Part shown: piece after piece, positions 26,428 to 34,977 of the stretch
How the letters are laid out: every line of letters begins with the position of its first letter
Numbering within the stretch: position 1 is the first letter of the stretch
Source: Brucellaceae bacterium
GTDB lineage: Bacteria > Pseudomonadota > Alphaproteobacteria > Rhizobiales > Rhizobiaceae
DNA length: 64,000 nt
Assembly (NCBI GenBank): GCA_020637755.1
Contig: JACKJW010000003.1
Coordinates: 122,542 to 186,541, forward strand
Reading direction: 5' to 3'
The notes under the pieces: model-generated
What the model was told of the DNA's origin: nothing
Seen by the model: only the letters and a program-made list of their open reading frames with translations
Database searches by the model: none
Translations under genes and position numbers: made by a program

Positions 26428-28060
26428 AGGTTCCGGGCGCCGCGCAAAGCACAGGATAGCGGTTGTTGCCCGGAGAGGCCGGGGCAGGCACTTCTGCGCC
26501 CGAACGCTCAAGCACCCATTGCACCCAATGTTCCCAGAAGCTGCCCTCGCGCCTTGTGGCTGTCTCAAGCCAGCCTTCCGCATCGCGCGACAGGTCACCG
26601 GCCACATGATGGGTCGATTTCGGATTGCCGGGCGGATTGATGAAACTCTGGACGTGTCCGCTATTGGCCAGCACGAACGCGCTGCTTCCCGCACCGGAAA
26701 ACAGGCGCAGGCTCTGATAGGCATTCTGCCACGGGCAGATGTGGTCGGTCGCCCCGGCGAGCACATAGAGGTCGCTGGTCACGGCGCCGAGATCGACAGG
26801 AACGCCGCCCGCCACCACGCCACCCTTTCTGGCAAAGGCGTTGTCGAGGCCTGTTTCCAGTAACCCGGCGTGGAGCCTCGCCGGAAGTCGGGTGCAATCG
26901 CTGTTCCAGTAGAGAATGTCGAAGGCGGGGGGTGGATTGCCCATCAGGTAATTGTTGACCCAATAGCTCCAGACCAGCTCGTTGGGACGCAACCAGGCAA
27001 AGGTGCTGGCAAGATCGCGTCCGTCCACAAAGCCCTGCGCACGGCTCAGCCGCCGCGCCGCGTCCACCGTTTCGCCCGTGGCAAACAGGCCGAGTGTCGA
27101 TTCCTGCATGGCATTGTCGAGCATGGTGACAACCAGCGTCAGGCTCTGGGGCTGTCGCTGACCGAGTGCCGCCCGCCGCGCAGCGAAGGCGGACGAGACC
27201 ATGCCGCCCGCGCAGACGGAAAGCACATTGGCAGTCTCCGTTCCGGCAAGGTCGCACGTGGCGCGATAGGCCTCGTCGACCGCTTCGGCATAGGTGGAAA
27301 ACCCCCAATCCGCCGCATCGGCATCCGGATTTTTCCAACTGATGATGAACACCTGGATGCCCCGGTCGCGCATGTACTCGACGAAGCTGCGGCCGGGCGC
27401 GAGATCGAGCGCATAGAACTTGTTGATCATCGAAGGCACGACCAGCAGCGGCACGGATCGGACCGTCGCGCTGACGGGCGCATAGCGGATCAGCTCGAAC
27501 AGGGCCGTGCGCAACACAACCGACCCAGACGTGACCGCCAGGTTACCGCCGACCTGATATTTGGAGCGGTCTACCTGCGAGGGCATGCCGCGGTTCGATA
27601 CCATGTCGGCCATGAAATTGCGCATGCCCTCGAGCAGACTCATGCCGCCCGTTTCCATGGCGCGGCGCATGGCTGCCGGGTTGCCCGCCAGCGTGTTCGT
27701 CGGCGCCAGCATGTCGGTCATCATGGTGGAAAGGATGCGCAGCCGCTTGGAGGAGGCATCGTCCAGCCCGAAGGCGTCGCTCATGCGTGCGGACGCCTGG
27801 GCCCATGCCTGGTAGGCGAGTAGCGACATGCGGAACAGCGGATTCTCTGTCCACAGGGGATCGGCAAAACGCCGGTCGCCCGTTCTCGCCACCTCGGGTG
27901 TTTCGCCCGCGACGATTTCGGTCAGACGGCTGGCAAGCGCTGCCTGCTCGCTGAAGAGCGCGGCAGCGGTATCGCCCTTCAGGGCGTGATCCACCGCCTG
28001 CCGGAATGCTTCTGCCATACTGCCAGAGGGCGCGGCCCGGCCAGTTTCATCGTCGCTCAA
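26411..28060 (-). CDS. phaC: Polyhydroxyalkanoate synthase
   Basis: PhaC polymerises hydroxyacyl-CoA into storage polyester on granules. The 549-residue protein has the PhaC N-terminal domain and an alpha/beta catalytic domain. The lipase-like box is SVCAGGMV with Cys about 283; the conserved WNSDCTRLPA segment, catalytic Asp in AGATDHICPW and His in NSGHVQSFINPPGNPK are present. The start is TTG 28060, read as MSDDETG, because GGGAGG lies 5 bases upstream; a GTG at 28087 has no RBS. Sequence features point to a class I/II-like single-subunit enzyme. The coupled downstream hydrolase and the divergent acyltransferase place it in a storage-lipid regulon. Confidence 0.92.
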   Translation of the reverse strand: MSDDETGRAAPSGSMAEAFRQAVDHALKGDTAAALFSEQAALASRLTEIVAGETPEVARTGDRRFADPLWTENPLFRMSLLAYQAWAQASARMSDAFGLDDASSKRLRILSTMMTDMLAPTNTLAGNPAAMRRAMETGGMSLLEGMRNFMADMVSNRGMPSQVDRSKYQVGGNLAVTSGSVVLRTALFELIRYAPVSATVRSVPLLVVPSMINKFYALDLAPGRSFVEYMRDRGIQVFIISWKNPDADAADWGFSTYAEAVDEAYRATCDLAGTETANVLSVCAGGMVSSAFAARRAALGQRQPQSLTLVVTMLDNAMQESTLGLFATGETVDAARRLSRAQGFVDGRDLASTFAWLRPNELVWSYWVNNYLMGNPPPAFDILYWNSDCTRLPARLHAGLLETGLDNAFARKGGVVAGGVPVDLGAVTSDLYVLAGATDHICPWQNAYQSLRLFSGAGSSAFVLANSGHVQSFINPPGNPKSTHHVAGDLSRDAEGWLETATRREGSFWEHWVQWVLERSGAEVPAPASPGNNRYPVLCAAPGTYVHEQ

Positions 28061-28115
28061 AGGATACCTCCCGCGCAGCCTCCCCACGAAGCCGGATGCA
28101 TAGCTTTGGTGAAAT

Positions 28116-28141
28116 ATAATGTCAATTTAAATTGACATTAT
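28116..28141. promoter_or_regulatory. Perfect 26-bp palindromic operator, phaC side
   Basis: ATAATGTCAATTT is followed directly by its exact reverse complement. On the minus strand the right arm supplies TTGACA, with TATGCA 17 bases downstream as a weak -10, so a bound repressor would cover the phaC -35 box. The start codon is about 56 bases downstream. Confidence 0.75.
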
Positions 28142-28315
28142 GTGCCCGAGAGCGGCGACTGACTCGCTTGTGTGGAGATCCGCGATCGACGCTGCAGCGA
28201 GTTTGAAAGCGGACAATTTGGGCGAAAAATTGCGATTAATCGCTTGTTGTGAATAAATTATCCGAACAATCCGGTAGGCTCGCCGGAGGAATGAAATAGA
28301 AAGTTATCAAACATA

Positions 28316-28337
28316 ATTGTCATGTCAGATTGACAAT
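28316..28337. promoter_or_regulatory. Related imperfect operator, WS/DGAT side
   Basis: ATTGTCA and TGACAAT face each other across 8 bases, and the inner core TGTCAGATTGACA resembles the TGTCAAT...ATTGACA core of the palindrome at 28116. TTGACA at 28330-28335 can serve as a -35 box for the rightward genes. Confidence 0.6.
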
Positions 28338-28437
28338 ATGGAAATCTGTGGCACTTTTACGGGCGGGAGAACTGGCAGCCAGGCTGCTGGAGGCGGAATG
28401 GCAAGGGTGCCGTCCGCGCGTGATCGGGAGGTTACCC

Positions 28438-29844
28438 ATGCAGCCCTTGACTGCCTTTGATGCCGGATGGCTTCACACAGAAACCGAAAACATGCCCATG
28501 CACATCGGCTCGCTGGCGGTCTTCCCGCAGCCGGCTGTGTCAATGGATGAAGTGGTTGAGACTCTGCGCGCGCGCATCGCCGCAAGCGCGCCGGAAGTGG
28601 CGCTGTTCCACCGCAAGCTTGATGCCATGTCGCTGCGCATGGGAAACCCTGTCTGGACCGATGAGCACGAGCCGGACCTGGATTACCACGTCCGAAGGCT
28701 CGTGCTGGCCGCGCCCGGCGGCATGGCGGCGCTGAACCGGGCGGCGGTGGAGCTCCACAAGCAGCTTCTCGACCGCAGCAAGCCGCTCTGGCAGATCACC
28801 GTGATCGAGGGCCTGCAGGAAGGCGGCTTCGCGGTCTATTTCAAGATGCACCATTGCGCCGTTGATGGCGGGGCCGTGACCGGCGTGCTCGACCGCATCT
28901 ATGGCGATGGTCCAGTGCAGGCTCCTGTCAGGCCCGTGGTCGCCCCCAAGGCGGCCGGCGGCGGCGCCGCCGGCCTCATGTGGTCATCCTGGATGAACAT
29001 GATGGAAATGCCGCTCAAGATGATGGGCGCGATGCCCGAGATCATGAAGGGCGGCATGGAGATGATGAAGGGCGGCATGCCATCGCGCGACAGCCTTCCC
29101 GCCCGCGCTCCCAAGACCCCGTTCAACCGCGCGCTCGGCCGGGACCGCTCGCTTGGGCTGGTCTCCATTCCGTTTGCCGACATCAAGGCCTTCGGCAAAT
29201 CCCGCGGCGCGACCATCAACGATGTCGTTCTGGCCTTCTGCTCAAGTGCACTGCGCCGCTATCTCGACGAAAAGGGCATTCTGCCCGCCGAGCCGCTTGT
29301 TGCCGGCCTGCCGGTATCGCTGCGCGAGGATGGCGAGGATGACGGCAAGAACCAGGTGACCATGATGACGACGGTGCTGGCCACCAACGTCGCCGACCGC
29401 GCTGCACTTCTGCCCGCCATCCAGAAATCCGTGGCTGTGTCAAAAGACCAGCTTGGCCGCATGCGCCCCTTTGCCCGCGTCATGATGGACATGCCCTCGA
29501 TGGCCATGCCCTTCATGAACGCCGCTACCCGCATGTTCGAAAGCAGCGGCATGCTGGATCGCATGCCGGGCATGCTCAATCTGTGGATTTCCAACGTTCC
29601 CGGTGCCCGCAAGGCCTATCGCTGCGGTGGAGTGGATGCCATCCACAATTTCCCGTTGTCGATCCCGATGCACGGCATTGCGCTCAACATCACCGTCACC
29701 AGCTACGTGGATTCCATGGAGTTTGCCATCGTCGCCGGCACGCAGGCCGCGCCCGATGCCCAGCACATGGCCGATCTGTTGGCCGAGGAGTTCGCAGCGC
29801 TGGTTGCCGCGGGCGGCGCGGGTGCAACCCGCAAGGCGAAATGA
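28438..29844 (+). CDS. Wax ester synthase/acyl-CoA:diacylglycerol acyltransferase
   Basis: The 468-residue WS/DGAT enzyme esterifies fatty alcohols or diacylglycerol with acyl-CoA to make neutral storage lipid. The active-site motif HHCAVDGG starts at His about 138; PLWQ(I) precedes it, and the C-terminal NLWISNVPGARKAYRCGG and the PLSIPMHGIALNITVTSY region are typical. Between the two halves lies an unusual Met-rich segment (about 180-220, with MMEMPLKMMGAMPEIMKG). ATG 28438 follows GGGAGG by 6 bases and decides the start against an in-frame start at 28330. It heads a probable operon with the acyl-CoA ligase 74 bases downstream. Confidence 0.92.
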   Translation: MQPLTAFDAGWLHTETENMPMHIGSLAVFPQPAVSMDEVVETLRARIAASAPEVALFHRKLDAMSLRMGNPVWTDEHEPDLDYHVRRLVLAAPGGMAALNRAAVELHKQLLDRSKPLWQITVIEGLQEGGFAVYFKMHHCAVDGGAVTGVLDRIYGDGPVQAPVRPVVAPKAAGGGAAGLMWSSWMNMMEMPLKMMGAMPEIMKGGMEMMKGGMPSRDSLPARAPKTPFNRALGRDRSLGLVSIPFADIKAFGKSRGATINDVVLAFCSSALRRYLDEKGILPAEPLVAGLPVSLREDGEDDGKNQVTMMTTVLATNVADRAALLPAIQKSVAVSKDQLGRMRPFARVMMDMPSMAMPFMNAATRMFESSGMLDRMPGMLNLWISNVPGARKAYRCGGVDAIHNFPLSIPMHGIALNITVTSYVDSMEFAIVAGTQAAPDAQHMADLLAEEFAALVAAGGAGATRKAK

Positions 29845-29918
29845 GGAAAGACTGATTGCCGGCAAAACGGCGGGAGCCTGCTTCCGCCAGCTCGTCCTGT
29901 CTCGATTGGGAGGTTCAG

Positions 29919-31559
29919 ATGGTTCACGACGCAAGATCAGCCGCAGCACCGGCGGCAAGGAACGTGCATGCAACGCTGGAGGCCTCGGCGCGCGCCCATC
30001 CGGGCAAGGTGGCCATCGCCTATTACGGCCGGGAATTTTCCTACGCTGATCTGCTGGGCGAGGTGGAGGCCTTGGCGGGTTACCTCCAGGATGATTGCGG
30101 CATCGTTCCCGGTGACCGCATTCTGCTCTACATGCAGAACAGCCCGCAATATGTGGCCGCATTCTATGCCATCCTGCGCGCCGATGCAGTGGTGATCCCG
30201 GTCAATCCGATGAACCTGACCGAAGAACTGTCGCACTACGTGCATGATGCGGCGGCAAAAGTTGCCATTTGCGCCGCCGAACTGGTTGAGCGCGTCCTGC
30301 CATTGGCCGGTGAGAGCGGATTGACCCACATCATCGTAGCGGCCTATGGCGAAAAGGCAGATCTTTCTGTGGGCGGGCGTCTGCCTGAAGTCGTGCGTCA
30401 AGTGCCGGAAAGCTATCCCGAAGGTGTCACGCCGTGGAGCCGCGTCATCGGTGCGGGCAGGGCGCCTAAACCGTCATCCGCCGGTCCGGATGACCTGGCC
30501 GTCATGCCCTACACATCCGGCACGACCGGCCTGCCCAAGGGATGCATGCACACCCACGGCAGCCTGCTGGCCACGATTGTATGGGCCGGCCCGCTGAAGA
30601 ACCTCGCCCCGCGTGATGTCTTGCTGGCCGTTGTTCCCTTCTTCCATGTCACAGGCATGCTGATGGTGATGGGCAATGCCGTCAACCTCGGCGCGACAAT
30701 GGTCATCATGACGCGGTGGGACCGCGACCTGGCGCTGGACCTGATCGCCGGTTACGGGGTCACCGCGTGGGTCAATATCCCGACCATGATCCTCGATCTG
30801 CTGGCAAGCCCCAACCTGACGGCTGAAAAGATGGCGACGCTCCATCACATCAGCGGCGGGGGCACCGGCATGCCGGAGGCCGTTGCCAAGAAGCTCCATG
30901 AACTGACCGGGGTCAATTACCGCGAGGGCTACGGCCTGACCGAAACGGCAGCCGCAACGCATTTCAATCCCATCGACAAACCGAAACGCCAATGCCTCGG
31001 CCTTCCGGTCTTCGATACCGAATCGCTTGTCGTCGATCCCGTCACGCTGCTGCCGCTGCCGCCGGGCGAGATCGGCGAGATCGTGTCGCGCGGACCGCAG
31101 GTCTTCAAGGGATACTGGAACAACCCCGAGGCGACAGCCAATGCCTTTGTCGAGATCTCGGGCAAGACCTTCTTCAGGACCGGCGACCTCGCCCGTGTCG
31201 ATGAGGACGGCTACTTCTTCATGGTCGACCGCCTCAAGCGCATGATCAATGCGTCGGGCTACAAGGTCTGGCCCGCCGAGGTGGAAGCCATGATGTATGG
31301 CCACCCCGCCGTCCAGGAAGTCTGCATCATCGCCGCCAAGGACCCCAAGCGCGGAGAGACCGTAAAGGCGGTCGTCGTGCTCAAGCCTGGCCAGAAGGAC
31401 AAGGTCAGCGGCGAAGATCTGCTGCATTGGGCCAAGGAAAACATGTCGACGTACAAGGCGCCGCGCCTCATTGAGATCGTGAATGCCCTGCCGCGCAACG
31501 CCACGGGCAAGATCCTGTGGCGTGTTCTGCAGGAGCAGGAAGATAGCAAGGCCGGATGA
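29919..31559 (+). CDS. Long-chain fatty acid-CoA ligase (AMP-forming)
   Basis: It activates fatty acids to acyl-CoA via an acyl-adenylate. In 546 residues: the P-loop-like YTSGTTGLPKG at about 197, the A5-type REGYGLTE at about 337, TGDLARVDEDGYFFMVDR at about 422, and the catalytic Lys in PRNATGKILW near 528. ATG 29919 lies behind GGGAGGTTCAG. The product would feed acyl-CoA to the WS/DGAT and, after oxidation, to PHA synthesis. Confidence 0.93.
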   Translation: MVHDARSAAAPAARNVHATLEASARAHPGKVAIAYYGREFSYADLLGEVEALAGYLQDDCGIVPGDRILLYMQNSPQYVAAFYAILRADAVVIPVNPMNLTEELSHYVHDAAAKVAICAAELVERVLPLAGESGLTHIIVAAYGEKADLSVGGRLPEVVRQVPESYPEGVTPWSRVIGAGRAPKPSSAGPDDLAVMPYTSGTTGLPKGCMHTHGSLLATIVWAGPLKNLAPRDVLLAVVPFFHVTGMLMVMGNAVNLGATMVIMTRWDRDLALDLIAGYGVTAWVNIPTMILDLLASPNLTAEKMATLHHISGGGTGMPEAVAKKLHELTGVNYREGYGLTETAAATHFNPIDKPKRQCLGLPVFDTESLVVDPVTLLPLPPGEIGEIVSRGPQVFKGYWNNPEATANAFVEISGKTFFRTGDLARVDEDGYFFMVDRLKRMINASGYKVWPAEVEAMMYGHPAVQEVCIIAAKDPKRGETVKAVVVLKPGQKDKVSGEDLLHWAKENMSTYKAPRLIEIVNALPRNATGKILWRVLQEQEDSKAG

Positions 31560-31564
31560 CGGCT

Positions 31565-31638
31565 TGCGGGGACCCGCGAAGACGGGTCCGTACCGCAGAA
31601 AACTGAAATGCCGCAGCCCGCAGGCGCTCGCCTGCGGG
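31565..31638 (+). terminator. Two strong hairpins after the acyl-CoA ligase gene
   Basis: The first has a composite stem (TGCGG and GGACCCG with CGGGTCC and CCGCA, 31565-31597) followed by AAAA. The second is a perfect 10-bp stem with a 2-nt loop (31617-31638). They probably end or attenuate the ligase transcript before the MFS gene. Like the array after guaA, they may be dispersed palindromic repeats. Confidence 0.5.
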
Positions 31639-31705
31639 AGCGGAGAGCCCGTGCCCGCAGCCTGTTTGCGGTCATGCCAATCAGCATCCAAGGGGAGAAA
31701 AGGAC

Positions 31706-33022
31706 ATGGATGTTCGTGAAGGAATACGCACGCAACCGATGAAAGGGTTGCAAATCCAGGCGGTGCTCATCTGCCTGATCCTGACCATGATGGACGGCTT
31801 CGAGATCCTCGTCATGGCATTCGTCGCGCCGCATCTCGGCAAGGCCTGGGGCCTGAGCCCGGTGGAGATCGGTTACCTGCTGAGCGCAGGCATTTTCGGC
31901 ATGGCGATCGGCTCGGCCCTGATCTCGCCTCTGGCAGACCGTATCGGCCGCCGCAAGCATGCCATGCTCTGTCTCGTCTTCATCATCATCGGCATGGCCC
32001 TGTCGGCCACCGCCGGAAGCGTCACGCAGATGGTCATCTACCGGGCCTTCGCGGGCATCTTCATCGGCGGTCTCGTGGCAACGCTCAACGTTACCGTTTC
32101 GGAATACAGCTCCGACAAGCGCCGTGGCTCGGTCATGGGCATCTATGGCATCGGTTTCCCGTTGGGCGCGGCCATCGGCGGCTTCATCAGCGCCATGCTG
32201 ATCGGCAAATATGGCTGGCCGGCCCCCTTCATCTTCGGCGCAGCCCTGTCGGCCACCATGCTGCTCATCGTGGCCGTGGCGCTGCCCGAATCGGTGGAGT
32301 ACCTCGTTGCCCGCAGGCCTGCCGGAGCGCTGGAGCAGTATAACCGGATCGCCACGCGCCTGGGCTATGATCAGGTGAGCGAGTTGCCGGAAGCAAAGGA
32401 GACCGGTGGTGCAAAGAGCGTCGCAGCCTCCATCTTCGGTGGCATCATGGGCAAGCGCACGCTGTTCCTCTGGGCAGGCTACGCACTGCTGACCGCCTGC
32501 TTCTACTTCGCCAACACCTGGACAGCCAAGCTGCTGTCGGATGTCACGGGCGATCCGCAGACCGGCGTCAAGGCTGGCATCCTCGTGCCGCTCGGCGGCG
32601 TCATCGGCGCGCTGTTCTTTGCCGCCCTTTCGCTGAAGCTGCGGCCGCGCCTTGCCACCGCGACCATCATGGCGCTGGGGACGGTGGCCTTCCTGCTCTA
32701 CTCCAACAGCTTCTCGAACCTGACGCTGGCGCTCAGCCTTGCCCTTCTGGTGGGTACGTTCGCCAATGGCGGCGTGGCAGCCTTTTATGCCATCAGCTCC
32801 AGCGTTTACCCGGCGTCCGCCCGTGCATCCGGAGTCGGCTGGATGATGGCGGCAGCCCGCGTGGTGTCCATCCTGACTCCCATCGTCACCGGCTATCTGC
32901 TGGCGGCAGGCTGGACGCCACGCGGAACCTATGTGCTCTTCGCCGGCTTTATGGCACTGGCAGGCGTCGCCGTGCTGATGCTGGATGCCACCTATCGTGG
33001 CGAGGAAGCCGCAAAGGCCTGA
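31706..33022 (+). CDS. MFS transporter, AAHS-like (aromatic or organic acid:H+ symporter)
   Basis: The 438-residue, 12-helix transporter has the AAHS signatures TMMDGFEILVMAFVAPHLGKAWGL in TM1, the loop SPLADRIGRRKHAM and YRAFAGIFIGGLVATLNVTVSEY. Such carriers import aromatic or short organic acids. Position in the lipid cluster suggests uptake of an acid that is then activated by the neighbouring ligase, which is inference. The RBS AAGGGGAG precedes ATG 31706. Confidence 0.88.
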   Translation: MDVREGIRTQPMKGLQIQAVLICLILTMMDGFEILVMAFVAPHLGKAWGLSPVEIGYLLSAGIFGMAIGSALISPLADRIGRRKHAMLCLVFIIIGMALSATAGSVTQMVIYRAFAGIFIGGLVATLNVTVSEYSSDKRRGSVMGIYGIGFPLGAAIGGFISAMLIGKYGWPAPFIFGAALSATMLLIVAVALPESVEYLVARRPAGALEQYNRIATRLGYDQVSELPEAKETGGAKSVAASIFGGIMGKRTLFLWAGYALLTACFYFANTWTAKLLSDVTGDPQTGVKAGILVPLGGVIGALFFAALSLKLRPRLATATIMALGTVAFLLYSNSFSNLTLALSLALLVGTFANGGVAAFYAISSSVYPASARASGVGWMMAAARVVSILTPIVTGYLLAAGWTPRGTYVLFAGFMALAGVAVLMLDATYRGEEAAKA

Positions 33023-33033
33023 CCGAAAAACGG

Positions 33034-33055
33034 CACCGGCGCTCCGGCGCCGGTG
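33034..33055. terminator. Shared hairpin between convergent MFS and MarR genes
   Basis: CACCGGCG and CGCCGGTG form an 8-bp stem with a 6-nt loop, preceded by GAAAAAC on the plus strand, so on the minus strand the stem is followed by GTTTTTC. That suits termination of the MarR transcript in particular. Confidence 0.6.
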
Positions 33056-33586
33056 TCACCCTCGCCGCGTGCTGCCCATGGCTGCCCGCAGCACCGAATG
33101 CAACGGGGCAACCCGGCGGCTGTTCTTGTCAAACGCGTTGTCGCCGGTCTCGCCGTCGCCGGCCTCTTCCTCGTCGCCCCAATGGGCCGCAAGCAGGTCT
33201 TTCAGCGTGGCCAGCGCCTGCTCGCCGATGCTGGCGGCAATCTCGGCCTCGATGCGGCTCATCTCGCGGCCAACCGCATCCGACATGTCCCAACCCTTCT
33301 GCGAAAAGCGGATCAGCATGACGCGACGGTCGCTTTCCGAGGGCACAAGTTCAACAAGCCCCAGCTCCTCGGCCTGTTTGGCAAGCACGTGGATCGCCTG
33401 GCGTGAAATCACCAAACGCCGCGCCAGTTCCGACAGGCCCACCGGCCGGCCACCCATCACCGAGAACATGCGGATCAGCGCCGGTGTCAGATGACCGTAG
33501 CCATGGCTTGTCGCACCGCTGATGATCCGGCGCTCCATCCATTCGGCGCGCTCGATCAGGAGATGGCGGAGATAGCGGGCGCTCAT
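33056..33586 (-). CDS. MarR family transcriptional regulator
   Basis: This 176-residue winged-helix protein has a MarR recognition helix and wing (LSELARRLVISRQAIHVLAKQAEELGLVE, then VPSESDRRVMLIRFSQKG), flanked by dimerisation helices. It is convergent with the cluster's MFS gene and is the only regulator next to the storage-lipid genes, so it is the best candidate to bind the palindromes at 28116 and 28316. Its own upstream region carries GTTGACAATT (33673-33682, minus strand), similar to those half-sites, though this could simply be a -35 box. The acidic C-terminal tail is extra. Confidence 0.88.
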   Translation of the reverse strand: MSARYLRHLLIERAEWMERRIISGATSHGYGHLTPALIRMFSVMGGRPVGLSELARRLVISRQAIHVLAKQAEELGLVELVPSESDRRVMLIRFSQKGWDMSDAVGREMSRIEAEIAASIGEQALATLKDLLAAHWGDEEEAGDGETGDNAFDKNSRRVAPLHSVLRAAMGSTRRG

Positions 33587-33834
33587 GCCTCAATTCCTTG
33601 TTGCGGCTTGTCGGAACGCGTCCCGGTTGCCGTTGCGCCGGGTCGTTTCCGGCACGTTGGCAAGCCGGGCTGAATTGTCAACTCTCCGGCGTACTTGCTG
33701 GAACGCTTCCACTGTTATGTTGTGCGGGGCGGCGGACATGGCCGCTGCCGGGGGCCAAGAGCGCTATGCTGCCAGCTCCTCGCTCGCGCCCATTCCTGTG
33801 GAAACCGGAGCACCTGACGGTGTAGGGATGGAGC

Positions 33835-34977
33835 ATGAGGATTCTCCATACCGCCGACCTGCACCTCGGCCGCCAGTTCAACGGCTTTTCTCTTGAGGAC
33901 GATCACGCCACGATCCTGGACCAGATCGTTGACGCGGTGCAAAGCCGCGAGCCGGATGTTCTGGTGATCGCCGGCGACATTTTCGACCGTCCCCAGCCAC
34001 CGGCGTCCGCCATCCGCCAGTTCAACGCCTTCATTTCCCGGTTGGTCGCCACGTCACCCTGCGCCATCGTGATGATTGCCGGCAACCACGATTCCGGTGC
34101 CTTCATCGAGGCCATGGCCCTGATGAAGGACCGCCACCGCGCTCATGTGCGCGGCGTGATCGCCGACGACGAAAAACCCTTCGTGCTGGAGGACGAGCAC
34201 GGCACGGTCGCCTTCTCTGGCCTTCCTTTCAGCTACGAACATGCCGCCCGCGAATGTTTCGGCGACCAGGCCATCACAACGCCGGAGGACGTTTTGGCCG
34301 CGCAGGTCGCCGCCGCACGCCGCCATGTGCCGGAGCGCGCGCGCTGGGTCGTCGTCGCCCACGCCTTTGTCTCCGGTGGCGAGCCGAGCGAGGGGGAGCG
34401 GCCGCTGGCGCGCGTCGGCGGCATCGAGACCGTGCCCGCCGCCGTTTTCGAGGGCGCTCATTACGTGGCGCTCGGTCATCTCCACCGCCCGCAGGAAGCC
34501 GGTGCCCACCATATCCGCTATTCCGGCGCACCGCTGGCCTTCGGCTTTGACGAGGCGGGGCAGCAAAAGTCGATGAACCTTGTCACGCTGGATGGGGCGG
34601 GGCAGGTGTCGGTGGAGGAAATTCCCTTCGAGCCGCTACGGCCGGTCCGCGTGATGACAGGGCGGGTTCAGGAGCTGCTCGAAACCCCGCCTTGCACCGA
34701 TTTCATCCATGCCGGTCTGACGGACGAGTTCATCGCGATGGATGCGATGAAGCGCCTGCGTGCCGTTCATCCCCATGTCTGCACCCTTGAGTGGGAATGT
34801 GAGAAGCGCGCGCCGGAGGTGAAGGCGCTCGGACCGGCCCCCGCCCGTGCGGCCACGCCGCAAGAGGTCGTTGCGGGGTTCCTGGAACTGTTCCGGGACG
34901 ATGCGGCTTCGCGGGAAGAGCAGGCGCTGGTCGCTGGTGCCCTGCACGCGTTGGCGAGCCGGGAGGATGCGGCATGA
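33835..34977 (+). CDS. sbcD: DNA repair exonuclease SbcD (Mre11-like)
   Basis: The nuclease subunit of SbcCD, which opens DNA hairpins and trims protein-blocked ends. Metallophosphoesterase motifs in order: HTADLHLG (5-12), AGDIFDRP (about 47), AGNHDSG (about 81) and GHLHRPQ (about 213). The 380 residues fit the family. Its stop overlaps the sbcC start as ATGA. Confidence 0.95.
   Translation: MRILHTADLHLGRQFNGFSLEDDHATILDQIVDAVQSREPDVLVIAGDIFDRPQPPASAIRQFNAFISRLVATSPCAIVMIAGNHDSGAFIEAMALMKDRHRAHVRGVIADDEKPFVLEDEHGTVAFSGLPFSYEHAARECFGDQAITTPEDVLAAQVAAARRHVPERARWVVVAHAFVSGGEPSEGERPLARVGGIETVPAAVFEGAHYVALGHLHRPQEAGAHHIRYSGAPLAFGFDEAGQQKSMNLVTLDGAGQVSVEEIPFEPLRPVRVMTGRVQELLETPPCTDFIHAGLTDEFIAMDAMKRLRAVHPHVCTLEWECEKRAPEVKALGPAPARAATPQEVVAGFLELFRDDAASREEQALVAGALHALASREDAA

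Larger units (their letters stand above)
28061..28437. other. Divergent control region of the storage-lipid cluster
   Basis: This 377-base gap between phaC and the WS/DGAT gene holds no gene. It is AT-rich in its centre and contains two operator-like sites (28116-28141 and 28316-28337) and TTGACA boxes facing both directions. Confidence 0.7.

Noticed and set aside
33673..33682. GTTGACAATT upstream of the MarR gene as a third operator
   Set aside because: It lacks an opposing half-site and is equally well explained as a -35 promoter box; recorded only as a hint in the MarR entry.
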